Of a DNA stretch of 64,000 nucleotides, positions 1 to 8,374 are shown piece after piece. The position numbers and the translations under genes were made by a program. This stretch comes from Candidatus Competibacteraceae bacterium. Lineage in GTDB: Bacteria > Pseudomonadota > Gammaproteobacteria > Competibacterales > Competibacteraceae. The stretch is from assembly GCA_016713505.1 (NCBI GenBank), contig JADJPA010000001.1:620001-684000 (forward strand), read 5' to 3'. Below the pieces are notes generated by a model. The model saw only the letters and a program-made list of their open reading frames with translations, was not told the DNA's origin and made no database searches. Each line of letters starts with the position of its first letter. The stretch's first letter is position 1.

Positions 1-509
1 TGTGGGGGTGACAGAGCATGAACAACCGAGTGCGGGGCGTGAGGGCCGCGGGGAAAGTGACATCCTTGGAGGTGTAATAAAGTCGTCCGGCGCGGGTTTC
101 GGCGTTCAGTGGGGCGGTGAGCAGGTGCCGGCCTTGATGTTCCGGCGCGCTCAAAAACGGTGGATAGACTGGCGTCTGTACCAACACGGCGTCGCCCGGC
201 GCGCCGATTGCCCGGCAGACCACATTCAACCCGCAGACCAATCCCGGTAGATAAACGATCTGCTCCGGGGTCACCGTCCAATGGTAAAGATCGGCCAGCC
301 GCGCCTGGATGGCCTCCGTCAGCTCCTCCGGCGGCGCGCCGTAGCCGAGCACGCCGTGCGCCACCCGCTCGCGCAAGGCCGCCAGCACCGGCTCCGGCGA
401 AACGAAATCCATGTCCGCCACCCACAGTGGCAACGCCTCGCCGTAACGCTGCCATTTAAGGCTGTCGGTGTTGCGGCGGCTAGGTAATCGATCGAAGTCG
501 TAGCTCATG
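1..509 (-). CDS. PLP-dependent C-S lyase / aminotransferase, MalY/PatB type (partial)
   Basis: The minus-strand frame opens with ATG at 509 and runs off the left edge, leaving about 169 N-terminal residues. It begins MSYDFDRLPSRRNTDSLKW and continues with LPLWVADMDF, GYGAPPEEL, a VYLPGLVCGLN segment and VQTPVYPPF, and near the edge reads FMLCHPH. These are hallmarks of the MalY/PatB fold-type I PLP enzymes (cystathionine beta-lyase-like). The PLP lysine lies outside the window. Family members cleave cystathionine or other C-S substrates in the cytoplasm; the exact substrate cannot be told. It is the last gene of a minus-strand run with the hydrolase at 521-1642 only 11 bp upstream, so co-transcription is likely. 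Confidence 0.85.
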
Positions 510-520
510 CCGTTGCTTCG

Positions 521-1642
521 TCAAACCAGGTCGTGCATCTGCTGCATGTGGGTGTAGACAAGACTGGATACCTCTCGAATGATGTTGCCGCGCGCATTTT
601 TCCAACTCGTGTAGTTGCTGGCCGGTCGGGCTTTTTCGATGATGCCGATAAAGGTATAGGGATAGCGGCGGCCATCGCGACCTTGCGCGACCAAGATCCC
701 CATGTCGCCGCACAACCGAGCGGTGGTGCCGGTCTTGTCGAACACCCACGTTCCCCGCGAGACCGCGGTCGCGCCGGTGTAGATACGGTCGCGATTGGGC
801 AAGCTCATCAACCGTTTGAGTTCCGCCGAATAGGGGAGCTGGTTGTACCAGAGCGCTTGGAGAAACCGGCTGTAGTCCAAGGCTGACGCTCTGTTTCGAT
901 AAGAGCGTCCTCCTCTGGGGATATTTTCGAGAACTTGGGTGTGGCGGAAAAGTCCGGGATGGCGCAGTTTGAGCGTGTGCTCCACTTCGGCCGGTCCAGA
1001 ACGGCCGCTGGTACGATTGAGCAACTCGATAAAATAGTTGGTCGCGTGATTGTTGCTGTATTGAATCATCGCTTCCATCCGGTGGCGCTGGAAGGGGCTG
1101 TATTCAAGCTCGCCATCTTGCACCTTGTAAAAAAAGGCCAGTGCGACGAAGGGCTTGATCATGCTGGCGCTCTGATAGGCCATGTCGGCGTTGAGCGTGG
1201 CTAGATAGCGGTTGGTCGTGAAGTCTTGCACCAGCCAGGCGCTGCTCTCGTTGGCCGCCAACCGTCCGGCCTGACGTTGCAGGGTGATATAGCGTTGGAT
1301 GGTCGGGTTGAGGCCGCTGGGGATCGGGGTTGTGGGGTATGGGTCATCAAGCGGGCGCGCGGGCTCGCTCTTGCGATTCTGCCAGCCGGGGTAGGTGTTA
1401 TAGCCCGGCGGACGGTTGTATCCTCTCGAATAATCATATTCCGGCGGGCGGTTATACCGGTTCGGATCATCGGGCGGCGCTCCACTGTTCCATTGGGCCG
1501 CCGCGTCCCGTGGCAGGCTGCCAAAAACGGCCGTTGCGGACAGGGCGCCCAGCCCCGCCAAAAAGGTTCGCCTGGATGGATCGGGTGGTGACTCGACCGC
1601 AACAGGTTCAGCAGCGGACTGAGGGATTGGCGTCAACGGCAT
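521..1642 (-). CDS. Tat-exported serine hydrolase of the class A beta-lactamase fold
   Basis: A 373-residue protein. The N-terminus has a twin-arginine motif (SRRTFLAG, about residues 23-30) and a hydrophobic stretch ending in DAAAQ, so export folded through Tat is expected. A Pro/Tyr/Arg-rich linker (about 50-105) precedes the catalytic domain. There the SxxK motif is S160-M-I-K163, the SDN equivalent reads SNN in YSNNHATNYF, and KTG is in FDKTGTTARLCG. This set fits the beta-lactamase2 family of penicillin-interacting hydrolases. The Glu166-type residue of true class A enzymes is not obvious, so a cell-wall hydrolase or DD-peptidase-like role is as likely as resistance. ATG at 1642 is preceded by GAGG about 8 nt upstream. 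Confidence 0.8.
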   Translation of the reverse strand: MPLTPIPQSAAEPVAVESPPDPSRRTFLAGLGALSATAVFGSLPRDAAAQWNSGAPPDDPNRYNRPPEYDYSRGYNRPPGYNTYPGWQNRKSEPARPLDDPYPTTPIPSGLNPTIQRYITLQRQAGRLAANESSAWLVQDFTTNRYLATLNADMAYQSASMIKPFVALAFFYKVQDGELEYSPFQRHRMEAMIQYSNNHATNYFIELLNRTSGRSGPAEVEHTLKLRHPGLFRHTQVLENIPRGGRSYRNRASALDYSRFLQALWYNQLPYSAELKRLMSLPNRDRIYTGATAVSRGTWVFDKTGTTARLCGDMGILVAQGRDGRRYPYTFIGIIEKARPASNYTSWKNARGNIIREVSSLVYTHMQQMHDLV

Positions 1643-1697
1643 GGCGTAACCTCGGATCGACGGAGGATAAGGGGTAAGGAGTGGCGGTCAGTGGAAA

Positions 1698-2654
1698 TTA
1701 TGACCCGACGACCTGGAAATCGACAATGACCGGATAGTGGTCGGAGCCGAGAGCGGGTCCGGTTTGGCGTTGCCGGATGCTGATTCCGGTCGAGAACAAA
1801 GCGTGATCGATGGGAATCCACAGCGGTGGCCAGCCGACCGGCCAGGTTGGAAAAAGGCCGCGCCCATCCCTGCTGTCGCGCAATCCTGAACCCGCGAGCA
1901 AGCGCTCGAAATAAGGTGACCAGGGGGTGAGGTTCAAATCGCCCAGCAGCAACAAGGGGTGTGGTGTTTGTCGAGCAAATTCGGCCAGTTTCAGCAATTG
2001 TTCGTTGCGGCTCCACGCTCGAATAGCACCGATGGGGGGCAGCGGATGAGTGCCCACGATCACCAAGCGATGCCGGTCGATTTCGAACTCGGCGGCAATC
2101 GAAGGCAGCCCCGCCGGGCCGAAGCCAACGACGTTGGCTTGCAGGAACGGACGTCGGCTCAGCAGCGCGATCCCGAAATTGTCCTCGCGCGGTGCGGCGG
2201 TGTGATAAGGGTAACGGTCGGCCAGATCGGTCAAACGGCTCATCAGCCAAGGGGTAACTTCCAACAGCACCACGAAATCGGGGTTCCAGTCGATGAGGGT
2301 GTCGTGAATGCGTTGATAATCGCGGTTGGCCGAATTGACGTTGGCCAGCAATGCCCGTAACAGGGTCTTGTCATGGATGGCCGGTGTTTCGGCTGGTTTG
2401 GTAAAGCTCGGCGCGCCCAGCGTTGCGTTAAGCAGCGCGATCACCGCGAAGCCCGCCGCCCAGCCCCTGCGGCGTCCGGCCAACAACAGCAAAGCACAGC
2501 AGACGAGCACGACGACATACTGGACTCGAAAATGGGTCACCAGCTCGAAACCCCACCAGAATCGACCCAGCAAACCAATCAGGGTGACTAGGCAAGTCAG
2601 TACACCAATCGAAATGGTAAAAACCCTAAAATTGATACTTTTTATTGACATCAT
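1698..2654 (-). CDS. Membrane-anchored endonuclease/exonuclease/phosphatase-family protein
   Basis: About 318 residues. The first 90 hold two or three hydrophobic helices (ISIGVLTCLVTLIGLLG, YVVVLVCCALLLLAG, then AAGFAVIALLNATLG). The rest is an EEP-type domain: LLANVNSANRDY, DFVVLLEVTPW with the metal-binding Glu, VGTHPLPP, LLLGDLNLTPWS with the Asp-Asn pair, and SDHYPVIVDF with the Asp-His pair at the C-terminus. These are the usual metal and catalytic positions of the DNase I-like fold. The closest type is the YafD-like group; the substrate is unknown. ATGs at 2654 and 2651 and a TTG at 2660 are all possible starts. No good Shine-Dalgarno is visible, so the start is uncertain. Confidence 0.8.
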   Translation of the reverse strand: MMSIKSINFRVFTISIGVLTCLVTLIGLLGRFWWGFELVTHFRVQYVVVLVCCALLLLAGRRRGWAAGFAVIALLNATLGAPSFTKPAETPAIHDKTLLRALLANVNSANRDYQRIHDTLIDWNPDFVVLLEVTPWLMSRLTDLADRYPYHTAAPREDNFGIALLSRRPFLQANVVGFGPAGLPSIAAEFEIDRHRLVIVGTHPLPPIGAIRAWSRNEQLLKLAEFARQTPHPLLLLGDLNLTPWSPYFERLLAGSGLRDSRDGRGLFPTWPVGWPPLWIPIDHALFSTGISIRQRQTGPALGSDHYPVIVDFQVVGS

Positions 2655-2927
2655 TTTCAAATTATTTTAAGTTGGCTTCCGCTGGAGTAGCGCTGCTCGT
2701 TCGTACGGCTAGAAATCTTGCAAGGACCGCAGTGAAGCCATCTAGGGGAAAACCTTTATAGCACTCACAAATCTCCTTATTTACTCTAAGGCTCCAAACT
2801 TTAATATGAACCTTCTAGGATCGGTTTAACAAGCTGTAATAATATGGAAAAAATTAACAAATTTACCGTTCGACATTTAGGGAGGCAGAACGGCGCGGGC
2901 GCTGACCACCAAGCGAGGAAAACGATA

Positions 2928-3197
2928 ATGAAAGGCGAAATCACCCGGCCAGTAAAGGCCAGGCGTGTGGGTAGCGAAGGATTGGTGCCGGTTGATAAAT
3001 ACACATGCCCTTATCGAGGTTCAATTCAGTGTGTAAATTCGAGTGGAGGTAAGTACTGTAGTGGCTACGGTGGCGATACGCCCATCAAGGGTACTCAGCT
3101 TTACTCGGTGCGGTGTTTGGAAGAACACAACGCTGATTTCGTACCCGGTCATTGGTTGAAAACCCCAGCGCATGTCGCGCTCCATCCCTCTTGTTAA
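2928..3197 (+). CDS. Small Cys-containing hypothetical protein
   Basis: An 89-residue frame starting MKGEITRPVKARRV. I chose ATG 2928 because GAGGA lies about 9 nt upstream; an in-frame ATG at 2844 would add 28 residues without a ribosome site. The middle has four cysteines in a Gly/Ser/Tyr-rich stretch (YTCPYRGSIQC, GKYCSGYGG, YSVRCLEEHN), which could bind a metal or form disulfides. No signal peptide is seen and I do not recognise the family. It lies alone between a minus-strand membrane protein and a minus-strand kinase, and a strong hairpin follows 33 bp after its stop. The AT-rich upstream region (2655-2927) is lower in GC than the surroundings and could hold its promoter. Confidence 0.5.
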   Translation: MKGEITRPVKARRVGSEGLVPVDKYTCPYRGSIQCVNSSGGKYCSGYGGDTPIKGTQLYSVRCLEEHNADFVPGHWLKTPAHVALHPSC

Positions 3198-3230
3198 CGT
3201 GATTGGGCTCCTCTGGAGCGAGCGACCAAA

Positions 3231-3266
3231 CGTTGAACGGCGGTGGGCTAGACCCGCCGTTCAACG
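3231..3266. terminator. Perfect 13-bp hairpin between convergent genes
   Basis: CGTTGAACGGCGG (3231-3243) pairs exactly with CCGCCGTTCAACG (3254-3266) around a 10-nt loop. It sits between the end of the small plus-strand gene (3197) and the end of the minus-strand kinase (3332), where a bidirectional terminator is expected. Neither side has a clear T tract, so termination efficiency is unknown. Confidence 0.55.
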
Positions 3267-3331
3267 GGTCTCGGACTCAACAAACACGAAGTCGATGTGA
3301 GGTAGGCGTTTCGGCGCACCCGCTCGGTCAA

Positions 3332-6300
3332 TTACCGTTCCACCACGATCCGCACTTTCTGATCGTTGCGCCACTCCCCAACAAGCCGCTTGCCATCTTC
3401 GTAAAGTACACCCTGACCGTCCTTGCGGCCGTTTTGCCATTCTCCTTCGTAGCGGTCGCCATTTCGGTAATAATAGACGCCTTGACCGTTGGGTTGATCG
3501 TTTTCGAACTCACCGACGTATTTTTCCCCTCCCGCATAGAAATACGTCCCTTGGCCATTCTTGCGGCCGTTGCGCCAGTCGCCTTGATAGCGGTTGCCGG
3601 TGCGGTAATAGTAGGTGCCTTGGCCGTTGATGACGCCGTTACGCCACTCGCCCACATATTTTTCGCCCCGGCCGGCATAGGTATAAGTCCCTTGACCGTG
3701 CATCTTGGCGTTGCGAAATTCTCCTGAATACTCGCTGCCGTCCGGATGGTGGTAGGTGCCCTGGCCGTTCTGGCAGTTGCCGCGCAGGCAGCTTGAACCT
3801 TGAGCGGCTTTGGTGGCTGGTTCTCGGGCAGAGGTAGGAGCCGGAGTCGGAGCCGGAGCCGGGTTTCGAGTGACGGCCGGTTTTTCGAGGTCATCGGTTT
3901 CCGGCTCGGATTCCGGTTCCGGTTGTGGTTTCGGTTCCGCCGTCCGCTGTCGTGCGGTGGCCGGCGCGGTAACCGCCGCCAACTTTTTGGGTAAAGCGGC
4001 GGATAAGGTGCTGTCATCGCCCGCCGCCAAGTCGACCTTGCCGTTCCAGTCCTGGTAGCCTTCCAGGCTGACTCGCACCTTGTAGGAGCCGGGTTTGACT
4101 TCCACTTCCACGGGAGTCGTGCCGATGTTGCGGCCGTTGACCGTGACTTGCGCGTCTTCGACATCGGCCCGAACCGCCAATCGAGCGGGTGGCGCCGGCT
4201 GCTTTTTGAGCTGATTGAGTTTGGCGCGAGCGGCCGACGCTTGACGGGTTTTAGGATAAGCCGTCAGAAACCGTTCGAGTTCGGCGGGGTCGCTGCTATC
4301 CTTGACGGCGGCCCAGGCTTGAGCGGCGGTGGTCGGTTTCTGGGCAGAATCCGGGGTCGCGGACGGCTGGTCGCTCAGGGTGCCTTGCGGAGAGACGGTC
4401 ACCAGCATACTGACTTCTTGGTCCGTTTCCGTTCTGGAGATTCGAGTGTGGCGGTCTTGCGCGATGATTTGCGTGTCGGGGGCTTTGGTCGGTGGTTGCG
4501 TCGCCGGTGACGCGGGCGAGACCAGCTCGATCGGCGGCATTTCCGGTTTCGGCGCGCGTTCGGACGGTGCGTTCGGACGACGCGTTGAGGGAGGCTGAGG
4601 CAAGGCAGGTTGATCGACGGGCTTGGCCGGAGACGTTAGGGTGGGTGTCAGCGAGACCAGTTCGATCGGTGACGTCGCCGGGTCGCGCGCTCGGTTCGAG
4701 GGTCCAGGCGGCGGTTCGGGAGAGGCGACCGGGGCGGGAGAAACGGGTTTTTCCGCTGCCGGGGGCGGTTCCGAGGCCACGCTTGGGGTGGGGTTAAGGG
4801 ATTGTTCCAGAAGCGGCGGCGCTGCCGGTTTGGCGGTGATGTTGGCTTGATCCAGCCGTTCGCGCAAGTCGGGCAAGCGAGCATCAGCCGGGTTCAATTC
4901 CGCCAGCTTGTCGAGCGCCGCCCGCGTGGCCTTATTATTTTTCCGCCGCAACGCGGCGTCCGCTTCGTCGGCGTAGCGGTCGGCGACGCGGGTGAGACCG
5001 GCCGATGCCTCGCCGTTGCCCTCATCGAGCCTGAGCGCTTCGTGGTAGCAGTCGGCGGCGTTGCCACCCCGACCTGAAGTCAGCCGGTTGGCCTTGAGGT
5101 GAGCGGCGCACTTTTTGAGCAGCGTCGCCAGTCGGGTGGCGTCATTCGGGGGAGGGGTGACGACCGGCGCGGGCGGCGGGGCCTCCTTGGCTTCGCGTAA
5201 TTGGCGGCGAACCTCGTCGCGCAATGCCAGCAGCCGAGAATGATCGGGAGCTTGTTGTAAGCCTTGCTCGATTTGCGCCAGGCTGGCTTCGTAGGCGTGA
5301 TCGCGCTGTTGGCCGAGCGCCCGCCTGAGGAACTCATCGGCTTTGCGCCGGCGTTGTTCGTTTTCGGCGCGCAAGCGTTCGGCCTCGGCTCTTTGGCGCT
5401 CGACTTCCGCTCTCTGCCGCTCGATTTCCGTTCTCTGCCGTTCGGCTTCGACTTTCAACCGTTCGGCCTCGGCTTTTTGCCGTTGCTCGGCGGCTTCCAT
5501 TTGCAAGCGCGCGGTTTTCTCCTGGCGCTGGCGTTCGGCCTGTTGGACCAGAATGGCTTTTTTCAGGGTCAGCAGCGCCGCGTGGTCGGGCATGGCTTGC
5601 AGCCCCTGCTCGATGTGCACCAAACTCACGTCCAGCGCGCCTTCCTGGCGAGCCTGTTGGGCCCGTTCCAGGAATTGCTCGGCTTGTAACACGGCTTGCC
5701 GCTGTTGGTCCCTGGCCTGCCGGTTCCGTTCTTCCTCGCCGATTTGGCCGTTGACCCGCTCGCGTAGCGCCAACAGGCCGGCATGATCGGGCGCGAGCCG
5801 CAAGCCTTGCTCGATTCGGGCCAGGCTATCGCCCAGCGCGCCGGCCCGCTGTTGCTCGCTGGCTTGCGCGAGTAGCTGATCGGCTTCGGTCCGCCGTTGC
5901 GTGGCGGGATCGCCGGCCGGCGTCTTTTCAGCGACAGGCGGCGCAAGGGTCACCGAGGGCTCGGTCGGCTGGTTCAGAATCAGGTAACCGCCCGCGAGCA
6001 CCGCGCCGGCCAAGGCTATGGCCGCCAAGGGCAGGCCGATTTTCCAGCCGGGGCCGTGTCTTGAGGCGGTATCCGGTTTTATCAACGGCACCAGCGTTTC
6101 TTGAGATCCCGTCCAACTGTTGGCGGGGGATTCGATGGCATCCAGCGCGGCGATGATGTCGTTGCCGTTTTGCAAGCGTTGGGCGGGCTCTTTTTCCAGG
6201 AGCTTGTTCAATAAGGGTTGAAAGCGCGCCAGGTCGGCCAGCAGTTCCGGGACGGGCGCGGTGACGTGCATCATCGCCAGCGCGAAGCTGTCCTCGGCCG

Positions 6301-6913
6301 TGTAAGGCACGTTGCCGGTGAGCATTTCATGGAACAGCACGCCCAGGCTGTAGAGATCGGCGCGGGCGTCCACGGTCTGACCGCGAATCTGCTCCGGGCT
6401 CATATAACGGGGCGTGCCGATGGACAGTCCGGTGCGGGTCATGACGGTGCTGCCGCCGAGCGTCTTGGCGATGCCGAAGTCGGTCAGCACCGGGCTGCCG
6501 TTTTCGCGAAACAGGATGTTTTGAGGCTTGATGTCGCGGTGGATGATGTTGCGGCCGTGCGCGTACTGGAGGGCGCTGGCGATGGCGCGGGTGATCGACA
6601 GGGCGTCTTTCAACGCCAAGCCGTCGCGGATGCGCTGTTGCAGCGTGCCGCCCGGCAGATACTCCATCGACAGATAATAAATGTTGTCGTGCGAGCCGAT
6701 GTCGTAAACGGTGATGATGTGGGCGTCGTTCAGTTGCGCGATGATGCGCCCCTCCCGCAGGAACCGGTGAGCGAATTCTTCATCGGTGGTCAGGATGGGC
6801 TTGATGATTTTCAGCGCGACATGGCGGTTCAGGGATTCCTGAATGGCGAGGTAAACGATCGCCATGCCGCCCTGGCCCAATTCGCGCTCGATTTGATAGC
6901 CTGGAATGCGCAT
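3332..6913 (-). CDS. Membrane Ser/Thr protein kinase with coiled coil, PEGA and MORN repeats
   Basis: 1193 residues from ATG 6913 (AAGGA 7 nt upstream). Residues about 5-265 are a Hanks-type kinase: Gly-loop LGQGGMAIVYLA, K35 in VALKII, HRDIKPQN, LTDFG, and MSPEQ in the activation segment. A transmembrane helix (IGLPLAAIALAGAVLAGGYL) follows near residue 295. The rest is probably periplasmic: repeated LARIEQGL / LVHIEQGL / LAQIEQGL units with TPR-like spacing, a highly charged ER/EAERQRAE coiled coil (about 460-530), a Pro-rich low-complexity region, a PEGA domain (about 915-980), and five to six MORN repeats (GQGTYYY..NGRKNGQG type) to the C-terminus. Target and ligand are unknown. The 3' part of the gene contains a GGAGCC/GGTTCC simple-repeat tract at about 3830-3950. 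Confidence 0.92.
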   Translation of the reverse strand: MRIPGYQIERELGQGGMAIVYLAIQESLNRHVALKIIKPILTTDEEFAHRFLREGRIIAQLNDAHIITVYDIGSHDNIYYLSMEYLPGGTLQQRIRDGLALKDALSITRAIASALQYAHGRNIIHRDIKPQNILFRENGSPVLTDFGIAKTLGGSTVMTRTGLSIGTPRYMSPEQIRGQTVDARADLYSLGVLFHEMLTGNVPYTAEDSFALAMMHVTAPVPELLADLARFQPLLNKLLEKEPAQRLQNGNDIIAALDAIESPANSWTGSQETLVPLIKPDTASRHGPGWKIGLPLAAIALAGAVLAGGYLILNQPTEPSVTLAPPVAEKTPAGDPATQRRTEADQLLAQASEQQRAGALGDSLARIEQGLRLAPDHAGLLALRERVNGQIGEEERNRQARDQQRQAVLQAEQFLERAQQARQEGALDVSLVHIEQGLQAMPDHAALLTLKKAILVQQAERQRQEKTARLQMEAAEQRQKAEAERLKVEAERQRTEIERQRAEVERQRAEAERLRAENEQRRRKADEFLRRALGQQRDHAYEASLAQIEQGLQQAPDHSRLLALRDEVRRQLREAKEAPPPAPVVTPPPNDATRLATLLKKCAAHLKANRLTSGRGGNAADCYHEALRLDEGNGEASAGLTRVADRYADEADAALRRKNNKATRAALDKLAELNPADARLPDLRERLDQANITAKPAAPPLLEQSLNPTPSVASEPPPAAEKPVSPAPVASPEPPPGPSNRARDPATSPIELVSLTPTLTSPAKPVDQPALPQPPSTRRPNAPSERAPKPEMPPIELVSPASPATQPPTKAPDTQIIAQDRHTRISRTETDQEVSMLVTVSPQGTLSDQPSATPDSAQKPTTAAQAWAAVKDSSDPAELERFLTAYPKTRQASAARAKLNQLKKQPAPPARLAVRADVEDAQVTVNGRNIGTTPVEVEVKPGSYKVRVSLEGYQDWNGKVDLAAGDDSTLSAALPKKLAAVTAPATARQRTAEPKPQPEPESEPETDDLEKPAVTRNPAPAPTPAPTSAREPATKAAQGSSCLRGNCQNGQGTYHHPDGSEYSGEFRNAKMHGQGTYTYAGRGEKYVGEWRNGVINGQGTYYYRTGNRYQGDWRNGRKNGQGTYFYAGGEKYVGEFENDQPNGQGVYYYRNGDRYEGEWQNGRKDGQGVLYEDGKRLVGEWRNDQKVRIVVER

Positions 6914-7197
6914 GTTCAAATCCTTTCCTGGCCGGTGCCGCGTTCCAGCGGTCGATATGCAGCCATAGGGTTTCGCCGTTGCAACAAGCCGTTTTTCACC
7001 CGTTCTTTAATGAACGTGCGAGCGAGTGTCCGTAGCGTTGGGTTGACGCGGTATGATAGGGCTGAACGGGAAGAAATTGCCCAATTTTCGGTAAAAAATG
7101 CCATTTGGTGAAATAATCTTCAAGCTGGAAGTTAGCAAATCTCGTGCCGCCGCTCCGCTGGAGGGTGGCCATCAAGCGGGTTAAGGATCGTTTCCTG

Positions 7198-8316
7198 ATG
7201 TCTGGCAACACGTTTGGCAAGTTGTTCACCGTCACTACTTTTGGAGAGAGCCACGGCCCGGCGCTCGGCGCGGTCGTGGATGGCTGTCCGCCCGGTTTGG
7301 CCTTGGCCGAAACGGACCTGCAAATCGATTTAGACCGCCGTCGACCCGGAAAGAGCCGCCATACCACCCAGCGGCGCGAGCCGGATCAGGTGCGCATCCT
7401 GTCGGGGGTGTTCGAGGGTAGGACCACCGGCACGCCGATCGGGTTACTGATCGAGAACGTGGACCAGCGTTCGAAAGATTATCGCGAGATCATGGATCGG
7501 TTCCGGCCCGGCCATGCCGATTACACCTATCATCAGAAGTACGGGTTGCGGGATTATCGCGGCGGGGGCCGGTCCTCGGCGCGGGAAACCGCGCTGCGGG
7601 TGGCGGCGGGGGCCATCGCCAAAAAGTACCTGCGCGAGCGTTACGGGGTGCTGGTCCGCGGCTACTTGGCCCAACTTGGCCCGATCCGACCCGCCAAAGT
7701 GATCTGGGAAGTCGTGGGCAACAATCCGTTCTTTTGTCCGGACCCGGATAAAGTGGCGGAATTGGAGCAATTCATGGACGCACTGCGCAAGTCCGGGGAT
7801 TCCATCGGCGCGCGGGTGACGGTGGTGGCTACTGGGGTGCCGGTCGGCTGGGGCGAGCCGGTGTTCGACCGACTGGACGCGGACATCGCCCATGCCCTGA
7901 TGGGCATCAACGCGGTCAAGGGCGTGGAGATCGGAGCCGGTTTCGCCAGCGTGGAACAACGCGGCACCGAACACCGCGACGAAATGGCCCCGGCGGGATT
8001 TTTGAGCAACCACGCCGGCGGGGTGCTGGGCGGTATTTCCAGCGGACAGGACATCGTGGCCAGCATCGCTCTGAAACCGACCTCCAGCCTCCGGCTGCCG
8101 GGACGGACCGTCAACCTGCAAGGCGAACCGGTGACGGTGGTGACCGAGGGCCGGCACGATCCCTGTGTCGGCATCCGCGCCACGCCCATCGCCGAGGCCA
8201 TGCTGGCCTTGGTGTTGATGGATCATGCCTTGCGCCATCGCGCCCAGAATTTCGATGTGCGCCCGGAAATGCCGGTCATTCCGGGCGCTATCGCCAAAGA
8301 CGAACCGACCGGCTAA
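7198..8316 (+). CDS. aroC: Chorismate synthase
   Basis: 372 residues starting MSGNTFGKLFTVTTFGESHG. ATG 7198 was chosen because AAGGA lies about 10 nt upstream and the protein then begins exactly where AroC begins; the open frame extends 18 codons further upstream. Visible family signatures are GESHGPALGAVVDGCPPGL, the FMN/phosphate-binding Arg-rich segment DLDRRRPGKSRHTTQRREPD, the RGGGRSSARETA motif, and GGVLGGISSGQ. The enzyme converts 5-enolpyruvylshikimate-3-phosphate to chorismate with reduced FMN, the last common step of aromatic biosynthesis. Length is normal. An MFS gene starts 58 bp downstream on the same strand. Confidence 0.97.
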   Translation: MSGNTFGKLFTVTTFGESHGPALGAVVDGCPPGLALAETDLQIDLDRRRPGKSRHTTQRREPDQVRILSGVFEGRTTGTPIGLLIENVDQRSKDYREIMDRFRPGHADYTYHQKYGLRDYRGGGRSSARETALRVAAGAIAKKYLRERYGVLVRGYLAQLGPIRPAKVIWEVVGNNPFFCPDPDKVAELEQFMDALRKSGDSIGARVTVVATGVPVGWGEPVFDRLDADIAHALMGINAVKGVEIGAGFASVEQRGTEHRDEMAPAGFLSNHAGGVLGGISSGQDIVASIALKPTSSLRLPGRTVNLQGEPVTVVTEGRHDPCVGIRATPIAEAMLALVLMDHALRHRAQNFDVRPEMPVIPGAIAKDEPTG

Positions 8317-8374
8317 CGCATCTCTCACTCGACCCTCTTGCTCCGCCAGAGGGACATTTTCACGCGCGCCCATC

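Noticed and set aside
3830..3950. GGAGCC/GGTTCC-type simple repeats read as a possible CRISPR or satellite
   Set aside because: They encode the Pro/Glu/Ala-rich low-complexity part of the kinase in frame.
7029..7057. TATGAT as the -10 of an aroC promoter
   Set aside because: No acceptable -35 lies 16-18 nt upstream.
7444..8373. Long minus-strand ORFs opposite aroC, and similar ones opposite the RND, Hsp70 and topoisomerase genes
   Set aside because: They are antisense shadows of high-GC codons; the plus-strand proteins carry clear family motifs.
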